DNA of 64,000 bases from positions 26,522,001 through 26,586,000 of the forward strand of contig NC_090291.1 in NCBI RefSeq assembly GCF_037392515.1, read 5' to 3'. The position numbers were made by a program, and so were the translations under genes. This document shows, one piece after another, positions 36,179 to 46,500 of this stretch. The DNA is from Haliotis asinina (Eukaryota; Mollusca; Gastropoda; Lepetellida; Haliotidae). The stretch's first letter is position 1, and each line of letters starts with the position of its first letter. The notes beneath the pieces are model-generated. The model was given only the letters and a program-made list of their open reading frames with translations, searched no databases and had not been told where the DNA came from.

Positions 36179-37005
36179 TTACAATTCATTCAACAAATCT
36201 AATTCTTTTAAAAATGCAATTATTAAACGAGGACTAACATTGCTAAAAAGCGCCTTCATAGTTCGTGAATTAAAATACTGATCCCTTGTGATGGAATACT
36301 CAACACAGTCAAGCAGCATATGCTTGATTGTGATTATTTCATCACAAGGGATGCAGAACGGAGGATCCTCGCCTTTCAAATGGTATTCATGAGTATATCT
36401 TGTATGGCCATAACGACATCGTCGCAAAATGTGCGCTTCAAATCTGGACTGACAACCAAAGTGGGTATACCCAATATAAGGTTTTATTGTATGTAATTTA
36501 TTTACACCCCTCTGGGTGTCCCACTTCTTTGGCATCAGAAGATCACCCATTGCGTTACCAGAAATGCCTACGTGGCTTGGTAACCAACAAAACACGATGT
36601 CGTATTGGCCAGTAGCAAGATCATTATATAATTCTATAATTTCTATTGAAAGTGGATGTTTACATGACAGGGTTTTAATTCCCTGGAGGCAAGAAAGAGA
36701 GTCTGAATAGGTTATATATGTACTGTTTATGTCTAGGATGTTTACATGACAGGGTTTTAATTCCCTGGAGGCAAGAAAGAGAGTCTGAATAGGTTATATA
36801 CTGTTTATGTCTAGGTTGTCTTTCAATATATTTAAGAGCCGTTAATATAACGTTTGCTTCCGCAAACGGTTATCCGGTAGTCTGAAACATATTGTTCTTG
36901 ATCCTTGGACCCATCTGTAAATAACGATTTGTATGTACATGTACTATAGTTAATTTTACTTGACTATATTCTTGTTTATATTGTAATTCACTTATTTCCG
37001 TTATT
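36179..37005 (-). mobile_element. Jockey-like LINE 3' end with RNase H domain
   Basis: Minus-strand reading shows FTDGSK-like sequence near 36,950, then ALKYIE and YSDSLSCLQGI. These are followed by QYDIVFCWLPSHVGISGNAMGD, the classical LINE RNase H C-terminus (WxPSHxGxxGNxxAD). Downstream comes the family C-terminal region: NKLHTIKPYIG, RRCRYGHTRYTHEYHLKGEDPPFCIPCD, IKHMLLDCVEY and the NVSPRLIIAFLKEL end at 36,179. The last 138 residues are uninterrupted. The AD of GNxxAD reads GD, and a short tandem duplication lies in the upstream part. The reverse transcriptase is absent. Confidence 0.85.
36654..36812. repeat. 82-bp tandem duplication inside the LINE
   Basis: GGATGTTTACATGACAGGG through the GAAAGAGAGTCTGAATAGG segment occurs at 36,654 and again at 36,736, nearly identical except for a few bases missing (ATATATGTACTG versus ATATACTG) in the second. 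The duplication breaks the RNase H reading. It is younger than the LINE insertion. Confidence 0.85.
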
Positions 37006-37164
37006 TCCGGTCAACTTCGGGTCTAACTAGTTGCCAAGGAGGAGACGAAAGAAGACGGGAAGGAGATATATTGGCTAGCTCAATGCCGCCAGCAGAAAGA
37101 AAGGGTTTCACTCTTAGTCCCAGAGGCGAAACAAGAGAAGACTTTTTATTGTATAGATCGTTTC

Positions 37165-38136
37165 ATGTGGACATGCTGGAGAGTTCATGTAGACATGTTG
37201 GAACGTTCATGTAGACATGCTGGAATGTACATGTAGATATACTCAAACATTCATGTAGACATACTGGAACGTTACAAGTAGACATTCTGAACCGAAATAT
37301 GTAGACATTCTGGATCGTTACATGTAGACATACTGGAACGTTACATGTAGACATACTGGAACGTTACATGTAGACATGCTGGAATACGGATGTAGACATG
37401 CTGGAAGGTTAATGTAGACATGCTGGGACGTACATGTAGACATGCTGGAGAGTTTATGTAGACATCCTGGAATGTACATGCAAACCCTCTGGAACGTTAC
37501 ACGTAGATATCCTTGAATATTCATGTAGACATGCTGGAACGTCCATGTAGACGTTGTGGAACGTTTCTTGTAGACACTATGGAATGTTACATGTAGACAT
37601 TCTGGAACTTTACACATGCTGGAACAGAACAGGTAGACGTAGAGATTCTGAACCGTAACATGTAGACATTCTGGAACTGCGCATGTAGACACGCTGGAGA
37701 GTTCATGTAGACATGAACGAATCTATATGTAGACATGCTGGATCATTACATGTATATATACTGGAACGTTACACGTAGACATGCTGGAACTTACATGTAG
37801 ACATGCTGGAACTTTACATTTGGACATGCTGGAACATTACGTGTAGACATGTTGGAGAGTTTATGTAGCCATGCGCAATTCTACATGTAGACATGCTTAA
37901 TCATTAGATGTAGATATGCTGGAACATTCACGTATATATGCTGGAACGTTACATGTAGACATGCTGGAACTTTCATGTAGACATGCTGGAACGTACATGT
38001 AGACATACTCGAACATTCTTGTAGACATACTGGAACGTTACACGTAGACATTCTGAACTGAAACATGTAGACATTCTGGAACTGCGCATGTGGACATGTT
38101 GGAATAATACATGTAGACATGCTGGAGCGTTACGTG
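37165..38136. repeat. 23-bp minisatellite
   Basis: The unit is close to ACATGTAGACATGCTGGAAC plus GTT, 22-24 bp, about 42 copies by length. Divergent copies are scattered (GAACCGAAATATGTAGACATTC). Because 23 is not divisible by three, the minus-strand open frames through it show a 23-residue, three-unit period. No coding role is supported. Confidence 0.9.
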
Positions 38137-38137
38137 T

Positions 38138-38505
38138 GACACGTGTGTGGAGGGATACAGTAGTAGCAGGCGTGTGTGGAGGGGTACAGTAGTAGCAGAC
38201 GTGTGTGGAGAGATACAGTAGTAGCAGACTTGTGTGGAGGGATACAGCGGTAGCAGACGTGAGTGGAAGGGTACAGTAGTACGTAGCAAACTTGTGTGGA
38301 GGGATACAGTAGTAGCAGACGTGTGTGGAGGGATACAGCGGTAGCAGAGGTGTGTGGAGAGGTGCAGTAGTAGCAGACGTGTGTGGAGGGATACAGTAGT
38401 AGCAGACGTGTGTGGAGGGATACAGTAGTAGCAGACGAGTGTGGAGATATATAGTAGAAGCAGACGTGTGTGGAAAGATACAGTAGTAGCAGACGTGTGT
38501 GGATT
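38138..38505. repeat. 29-bp minisatellite
   Basis: The unit is GTAGCAGACGTGTGTGGAGG plus GATACAGTA, about 13 copies. It directly abuts the unrelated 23-bp array with no intervening unique sequence. The unit contains TACAGTAGTAGCAG and is G-rich on the plus strand. Confidence 0.9.
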
Positions 38506-38509
38506 TGTA

Positions 38510-39945
38510 ACATAGCTGCTGCTACACCCATGTTACAAATCTTGCAGTAATGATGATTTGCTAAACAACTTTTATATTTTGTTGACAAAAATTCGGCAGA
38601 GTTGGTGTGTTTTCCTATTTCTTTGGACTCAGATGGACTGAAGAATGGTGCAAAGATGGCGTATATATAGATGAAAAAACGTCGTTGGTGCATCTGTATG
38701 TCCTGGTTGTTTCAATCATTCAGTGCATTATTGAGAAGCTGTAACTGAGCGTTTTAAGATGTATGTTCACACCCGTAGCTCTGTCGCGTCTCATATGAGC
38801 CGGTAAGAGCTGAGTAAGTGATTTCGCGCATTTCATTACATTCGTGGGAACTCATGGGAGCATTTCACAGATGCGGGTCTACGAAAACATAATAGCGCTT
38901 ATTTGATATATAGTCTCCCAGGTGTCAGAAAACATGCCATTACACTGAAGTACACCTTTGTGTTATTTATAGGGTTCAATGTCCTTCCGAGAACGATTTC
39001 CTCACCCGGTCGTAGAACGGAAACATGTCTTTACCGTGGACATATATGAAGACACACATACTTGTGATCGCAGATGACCTGGGGAATGAGGGAGTACCAG
39101 CCCAGAATGAGGGAGTACCAGCCCATACGGTTGAGATAACACCCATGAGCTTCCTGCGGTAACACACATCTAGTAACACGGGAAAATTGGACAAAGTTTT
39201 ACCAGTATTTCATCATGGCATGTGTTACTGAAAACTGGAAATTTACAGACCACCTGACCATGTTCCTAAATGTTAAACCTGTCAAGGGTCACAATGATAA
39301 CGAGTTTCAGACTTAATCCGTGACCAGTATCTCGTAAGCTAGCAGAGCCAAGGTGCAATGCATGTGCATCTGTCTCTACAGCTGTTTGTGGTTCACGCTG
39401 GTCAAATCACGTGCGTGCAACGTATACCCTCGTGGCATACTCACGACTGGCCATCGATGCCTCGGTCCTTCTAAATGACACACTAACAGCATTATCATCT
39501 GTAAGTTTCATCTGTAAACGCGATTATCTGCGATAGCTGGAACAGGTATGTAATACGGATGACAGTCACAAATCGTGGGATGACTGTCTAGTAAAAGCAT
39601 TCAGTCTCGTGTGTTGTGTGGGTTGGTTGTGCCACTGGTACCTCTGCTGTGCGAGTTGAAACTTATCTATTTTATCTATTGTATTACGTTTTGAATACTA
39701 AACTGTTTTGTAACTGTGTACAATGTAGATTGTATCAACGCCCTCTGGCTTGATGTGTAGAGTATTTAACAACGACGTATACTTTTGAATGTGTGTCGTG
39801 ATTAATGTAGTATGTACAACGAATCTACGTATGATTTTTATGTTCTATGGAAGCTGATTGATCACTATGTATGTATTACTAGGATGTAACAAAACATCCT
39901 GTGACTGTGGGTATTAAACTCCCTGTTTGTTTTACTCAGGTGTTG
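38510..39945. other. Intergenic DNA without a supported gene
   Basis: No conserved coding sequence is seen. A perfect 21-bp direct repeat, GAATGAGGGAGTACCAGCCCA twice in tandem, lies near 39,085-39,126 within a minus-strand 72-codon open frame of no known family. Confidence 0.4.
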
Positions 39946-39949
39946 TGTT

Positions 39950-40441
39950 GTGTGTGGTATAGTCATACCTCTTGCCAAGCGAGCCAATACCCCAAACTCG
40001 CGATTTAATACATCTATGGCTCCTGCACTGTTTGTAAAAGATCTTTTGCGCTCAAATCCTAGTATCGCCTCTTTCAGATCTCCATTATGGAAAAAGTTCC
40101 ATATTTCGAAAACAAAACATCACGCATGGTCTGACAAATGGCAAGTGCCACGTGAAACCCCATTTCACCTCGCCAATATTCTGAAGTTGAAGTCATTTGG
40201 TATGTTACATTACAACTTTAATTCGTACATCCGAAGACTGCATAACAGCTTTGTCAATAGATTTAAAGTAATTCTGCACTTGTGCACATTTGAGATAAAA
40301 CACCCCTTTGTTCACTCCAAAAGTATAGTACCAGTTTTTGTCCTCATGAGATTTATTCGTGTCCTTCTGCTAAACAGACTGCCTTTCTTCAAGAGAAGGC
40401 TGTCTTGTGACAGACCTTTTGCTAGTGAGGTACATATCTGA
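39950..40441 (+). CDS. Hypothetical protein, 163 codons, doubtful
   Basis: A single uninterrupted frame runs from ATG to TGA. It is rich in Lys, Arg, Phe and Leu, with a basic N-terminal half and a hydrophobic stretch late in the protein (VPVFVLMRFIRVLLLNRLPFF). No domain is recognised. It is the longest open frame in this gene-poor stretch that is not due to a tandem repeat. An internal ATG at residue 23 would be an alternative start. It could be an unannotated exon, part of a degraded transposon, or chance. No splice sites or homologous copy are visible in the window. Confidence 0.2.
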   Translation: MCGIVIPLAKRANTPNSRFNTSMAPALFVKDLLRSNPSIASFRSPLWKKFHISKTKHHAWSDKWQVPRETPFHLANILKLKSFGMLHYNFNSYIRRLHNSFVNRFKVILHLCTFEIKHPFVHSKSIVPVFVLMRFIRVLLLNRLPFFKRRLSCDRPFASEVHI

Positions 40442-40444
40442 GAA

Positions 40445-42085
40445 TATGTTTGTCCGTTTATGTGCCAGCGATGTGAGAATATATTTCTCTGTTGAAGTTC
40501 AGAAAAATAACTGAGACAATTTAATACATTTAATATTTACACATTCACGTTTTTCCACTCTACATAAATTCAGTGTGAATGCAAAGCAATTTTTTACTAT
40601 TACAGACGTATGTATATTTACTCATGTGAAAAATATACTTACATGAGCAAGTTTTGTGCATGTGAATGGGGCTACAATGGAACACGTATACTCATTGCAC
40701 CAGAACAGCTAGGCTGCTAACAAACCAAGGGCTATAATCGTCTCCTATAACTATATATAGGTTATACATATATAGTTTAAATTGTGGTTTGAGATGTAAC
40801 GTAGGATCAGAGACAATAGCCAGTTCCCTTTAGTGTAGGAAATAACACACTGTGGTAGATGATGCCTGAATAGCTTTCTAAATCTTTGTCTCTTGATCTA
40901 GAACACGTCTAACTACAACATACAACAACCTGTTACTGAATGTACAGGTACATCTATTGTCATCGGAGACTCAGAAGGCAGCTACTATTATTGTTTGTAT
41001 AGACCGTAACAGTACACACTGCATGAGGTCGTTGATGATTATAGTGATTTATACACAGTTAATAGTGAATTGTCTGTCTGTGTGTCGTCAGTTATTATCG
41101 CGAGAGACTGTGGCATGTGTCAGTTATGTTGTGTATTCTAACCGGTAACATGTTACCAGGGGCTATGCGTGAACATCATCAGCCTTGTGAACATCATCAA
41201 CATTATTATATGTTTTTGTCGAGGTAAATTGCCCAATTTTGTCCTCATTTGATAGTGTCCATTGATGTTTTGGTGAAAGCAGCATGACATTTAGGCAAAC
41301 GGAACAAACTGCCAATACAAACATCAGTATTGGCTGCCCTGCGTCAAGGTATTAGGTGATAATTGAACAGTAGAGCAGGAAGTGGTTTTTTTCAGCGGGG
41401 ATAGATAGCGTTTTCTGCTCATTGGATATGGTTAATCTGTCAAAATAATTGAATAGAGGGGTCTGTAATCGTTTTCTGTCAGCATTTAAACTATTTATCT
41501 GTAGTGGTGGCAAATAGCCCATGACGGGGTGAGGAAATGAAAAGGTCCGATATCCGAGTTTTATGTCCAGTTGATTCTCGAGGGCATTTGGTGGGTGGAA
41601 TTCTCAGGGTCAGTGACCGAGGAACAACGCTAATCGGATGCTTTCACACTTCTTTGTTATGTTATTTATTTATACTCAGTTGGGAATCAGTGCTTGCAAA
41701 ATTAATGGCTGAAAGTTTAACGTCTAAAGTGTGCCTATAGCAATAAATATACAATACAGTGTCATACATAGACACACATAGACAGGATGCCACTTAAACC
41801 ATACAATACATGCATACCCTGGTTCAAGCAGATACATCGAACTTTAATGGCAATGTTCACCATATATAAGTATCAGCGTGCAGAAATGTGTTGATTGTTT
41901 TCACTAAATGTGTGTCTGGCTCTACAAACAGGGACTGCTCTGAACAGTCATTGAGTTATATCACTTCAAAACTCTTTACATTTCTGTATTCATCTTCTTT
42001 TATTCTCATACCCATGAAGATCCGTGAATTGATTTGGGGGTCTGAGAGGGTTGACACGTCATCGAATCCCATTTGCGAAGATTGA
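40445..42085. other. Intergenic DNA without a supported gene
   Basis: Nothing recognisable is seen on either strand; short open frames only. Confidence 0.4.
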
Positions 42086-42172
42086 TGTTCATGCTGTTGA
42101 TCCCTTGATTGTCTGGTCCAGATCCGATTATTTACATATGGTTGGAATAAAGTAAGTGCTGCGTAAAACTAT
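42086..42172 (+). mobile_element. SINE family A, 3' half
   Basis: TGATGTTCATGCTGTTGATCCCTTGATTGTCTGGTCCAGATCCGATTATTTACA followed by GTGCTGCGTAAAACT matches the second half of the family A element (compare 58,560-58,675). The first half is missing. Confidence 0.65.
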
Positions 42173-42439
42173 GGACTTTTATTATGGACTTTCCACCATC
42201 TTCCTGAATCCACATCTAACTACATCCTATGTAATTAAGCATTGTTCTGTGTGAGTTGCCCAGTTAAAAGTAGTGATGACATAACAATAACTTCATACGA
42301 CATGTATCAGTCTAGTCAACAAGACTGACAATCCGATCCTGTTGGTTCTCCAATATGACAAGAATGGATTAGATATCTACTGAAGAGCAAGTATTCTCAC
42401 CCGGGCCTTTGTGAACGTAACGTCTTTATCAGTGAAGAT

Positions 42440-42700
42440 CAGGGTTAGAACTGGGTCCACTTGCACAAAGCGATCTTATGGCTACATCTATCTTTAGCCT
42501 ATACTGGAGAATGGGAGTTACAATCATTGTAGTGCTAAGATCGCTTGGTGCAAGTGGGCCCTGGTCTTCAGCAGCCAGCTTGTCAGGTAGGCTTGATGGC
42601 TTGGTTGACAGCAGTGATACATGTTATCGTTTCCTAATTACGAAGGTCGATGATCATGATGTCAATCACTAGTCTGTTTTGAGTACTGCAAAAGTACGAT
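42440..42700 (+). mobile_element. SINE family A interrupted by a MITE
   Basis: The left part ends CAGGGTTAGAACT at about 42,452. The right part resumes CTGGTCTTCAGCAGCCAGCTTG at about 42,561 and continues with CAGGTAGGCTTGATGGCTTGGTTGACA...CATGTTATCG. Together they rebuild the opening of the same element seen at 58,490. The 3' end is degraded. The 109-bp insert between them is described separately. Confidence 0.6.
42453..42561. mobile_element. 109-bp MITE with about 26-bp terminal inverted repeats
   Basis: The left terminus, GGGTCCACTTGCACAAAGCG plus ATCTTA, is complementary to the right terminus with two mismatches. The interior is 57 bp, with GGGAGTTACAATCATTGTAGTG. It sits inside a SINE, so it inserted later. 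A GGGCCCACTTGCAC-ended MITE of this kind is, to my recollection, widespread in marine invertebrates. The transposase source is not in the window. Confidence 0.75.
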
Positions 42701-43363
42701 GCGCTGAAATAGGGCTTTAAACAACAAACAAACCGATACTGAAAGGAATTTATTGTTTTTGTTTTTGTTTATAAATACTACATTCAAATATAGGCTACAT
42801 GCCATTGTAACAGCACTGCGGATTTAATTAGAATAGATTAATTCATACATGTCATATATGGATGAACCGGTTAGCATGTAAAGCATGCATTTATCATCCA
42901 AAACTGTGTACCGCAAGAGATATCGCTGGTGTGAGATCATGTAGCTTCTAGGAGATATAGTTTTCACAGTAGATTTTGTACAATGCCTTGACAATGCAGT
43001 GACTCATGAACCTGATGACATAACAATGCTAAGACATCGATTCATTGCCAGTACAATATGGTAGCTCGGTGTTGAGAAATGTACATTTTTCATTGAAAAC
43101 TAACTTTTAACAACTCGTGTTGATATAATTGATCTTAGTATGGGCACTTGGGTGAGATTTTCAATATTTTCATACGTATTTAGTGGCATGCGGTAAGCGT
43201 TTGTGCTGGGAGTAGCCTCCCTTACAAGAGCGTACACGACTGTTTGCCCTGAAATGTATTGGTAATAATCAATGAAAACATTCACAAATGTAGTATCAAT
43301 TTCAACCGGGGTAATTAAAAGTCATATGCAACACATACATGCGAATGCGCACGTTGAATTATT

Positions 43364-43371
43364 ACTTCCGG
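43364..43371 (+). promoter_or_regulatory. ETS-type core motif upstream of KDSR
   Basis: ACTTCCGG lies 56 bp before the KDSR start codon. ETS/GABP sites of this form are common in TATA-less housekeeping promoters, and no TATA box is seen close by. A transcription start downstream of it, within 43,372-43,426, would fit. This is a motif match only. Confidence 0.35.
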
Positions 43372-43426
43372 TTTGGTATCGTTGTTCAGGACGCGTTGTT
43401 GTTTGCCGGTCCTAGAGCTCCTCAAG

Positions 43427-43537
43427 ATGTGGTTTTGGATTGCAGTAGCCTTATTTGTTGTTTTCTTAATCGTTTTGTATCTAACTTCGCCTCTTATAGC
43501 ACCGAAACCATTGGAACTAATCAACGAACATGTCTTG
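43427..43537 (+). CDS. KDSR: KDSR coding exon 1 (residues 1-37)
   Basis: The exon encodes the N-terminal membrane anchor ([19 protein letters not shown]) and [10 protein letters not shown], and ends HVL before donor GTAAGA. A longer in-frame reading from 43,373 adds 18 residues without homology and is not preferred. Confidence 0.9.
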
Positions 43538-46500
43538 GTAAGAATATCATCGTGTGTTATTGGCAATGTTATATATGTAGTGAACGCTATGTATGTTAGT
43601 TAAATATTACATTAATTAACAATGCACGGCTGCAATGCAGGTGGGTCAGTTCATACCATTGTTCCGCAAATCCATGTATCGTGGTCATGCCATATTTCAC
43701 GTATATTTCAATGCATCTGTTCAGACTGGTGCGTGTCATGTGACCAGTCAACTTCAGTTGGATGTACTGATCTAGACTTATATTCGATATAGAAATACGA
43801 GGTTCATATTACCAGTGTAGGACAGATGTAGAAAATTTGGCCTGTCCACAGGACTGTCTGGTCAGACTTTTTACCAGTCCTGCCTAAATTTAGCCTGTCC
43901 TCCACAAATATAACACCAAAACTTTAAACTGGTTTGTTTTATTTTAAGCTATCATTTAATATGCACACCCAGAGACTGGTAAATCTCTCCTACTATAATC
44001 AACTGTTTACTATCCTTTGGCAATTTTCAAAAAGGTTATAATCATTATATCAAAGGTTATAATTGGTTTGGTAAAACGGACCCGACATGAGGACAGACTA
44101 GATTTCATTTTAACCCGTCCTCCACATAATCCATCCATCTCGGACGTTATGACGGGCTGTCTTTCTTAAACTGATTTACCCCATATGGTGTACAGTAATA
44201 AGAACTTTAATTGAAATAATATTGACAAAATATTTAAATGTTTATCATTTGTTTTCTTTGTAACATCAATGCTCATGCTTTTGATGATTGGATTGTTTGG
44301 TTCAGACTCAATTATTTACAAACCGCTGGTTTACAGCTGGAGTATTGCAAAATGCAGAGTAAAGCTAAAGTCACTCATTTACTCCCCTTGTATTAATCAT
44401 GAAGATCATAATTCGCAGATATCATTGTAGTCTATTTTGGATAATTAGTATATAATACTGCCACAATTTGTCAAACGTTCATTTGCTCAGTGAGACTTAC
44501 TGTGTGTCCTGTTGGGAGATGGAGTCCAACCCATTTCTCCTCAACTTCAGTTAGGGTGTTCCAAGGTGCACATCTCCCAGTCATGTCCATGCCATGTTTA
44601 GTAGGGGAAAGATCCTGTCTCATTGCTTGCCATGGCATTCTATGCCTTTGCGTACATAACAAGTTTGCAAGACAAAACCAAACCCCTCAATGAAGCACAA
44701 AGTCCATCAGCTTTCATTCTGAAACTGTTGCACATGACCAGTGGCAAGTACCCCTTTCAGCTTGTGTATAACTACTAACGACAAACTTTGGAACATAAGT
44801 GGCTCCGCACATGCTGTCTTCATCTGAATTCCAGCATGTCAATAGCTCATGGGTATGCATTGCGTATGCACAAACAACGAAATCCAGTATTTCACAAGTG
44901 TTTCATGTGTAGGAACAATCATACTAACAGAACCAATGGTCCACAGTGACAGAGAAGAGTATAGCTTTGTCATTAACTTGTAAAATTTGACCAATTATAA
45001 GAACTACATGTGAAGCGCTTATTCAGACTCAGAACTGGTTTGGTTGCTTCACAGATTACAGGGGGATCAAGTGGAATTGGAAAGGCCTTGGCAATAGAGG
45101 TGGCAAAGCGAGGAGCCAACATATCCCTCCTGGCACGAAACCAAGTAAGATTATTCTGCTTCTACAAGGTAATGCACCAGTAATTAGTGTTACAGTGTAA
45201 TACAGTGTTGAAGTATTGGTAATTCATTGTTGAGATGAAATGCAGTATTGATACAGTCTTGCTGTAAAGTTGGGATGTAGTCTGAAAATGAGACAAAGTA
45301 CTAATTCAGTGTTGAAATATAATAACACACACAAATAGTCTGGAAGGGTAACATGAATATGGTGTTGATAGATAACAGTAATTTGGTGTTGAAGGGTAAC
45401 AGTAATATGGTGTTTAAGGGTAATTGTAATATGGTGTTGAAAGATAACAGTAATATAGTGTTCACTTGCAGGGCAACAGTAGTATGATGTTGCAGGGTAA
45501 CAGTATGATGTTGAAGGGTTACAGTGATAATAAATAAATATGGTATTGCAGGATAACAGTAATATGGTGTTGAAAGGTAACAGTAATATGGTGTTGAAAG
45601 GTAACAGTAATATGGTGTTGAAAGGTAACAGTGATATGGGGTTGAAAGGTAACAGTAATATGGTGTTGAAAGGTAACAGTGATATGGGGTTGAAAGGTAA
45701 CAGTGATATGGTGTTGAAAGGTAACAGTAATATGGTGTTGAAAGGTAACAGTGATATGGGGTTGAAAGGTAACAGTGATATGATGTTGAAAGGTAGCATT
45801 AATACATTGTTGAACTGCATATAGAATTGTAAACTCATAAATCAAAAAATATTATCATGCTAAAGAGGTTGGATACAAAAAATGAAAATGACAAGAAATT
45901 GCTAAATTTGGTATCACTTTGTAGAAAAATGTGTCCCAAATCTAAATATGTAATATAAATAGCAAGTCATGCGACAGATGGTGCTCGCTCATGCCACCGT
46001 CTGTATAAAGTACTATGTCAATATGAATTCTCTTATTTTCATTTTTCATTATGTGTTTTTTTTTATAAAGATATTTCAGTACTGATGTGAAATAAAGCAG
46101 GAAAATCAATTTTCAAGGCAATACGTAGGATCTGACACACTAATTAAAAAGACTGGAATTTTAACACAATATTGCTTCATCAATGAAAAATGAATTTTAT
46201 GATATCAAGATGTTTTAATAAAGTGAATTTTTATATGGCAAATTCACACTAGGTTAATATTCAAAAGTATGAAAATATGTTACCAGATGGTATCAACGTT
46301 ATCTCCAATAAGCCATTTTCCAGTTTTGCCGTTTAGAGTTATCTGCCCATTGTGACGTGACCGCAGGCATGACAACTTGTAAACAACAGCTGTATGAATG
46401 TTCTCGTCCAAGACTGTACCACAGTTGACGATGTATTTGAAAGATCATGGTGAGAGATTTACAGGATACATTTGTCACGAATTGATCACTTTGTGCAGAG

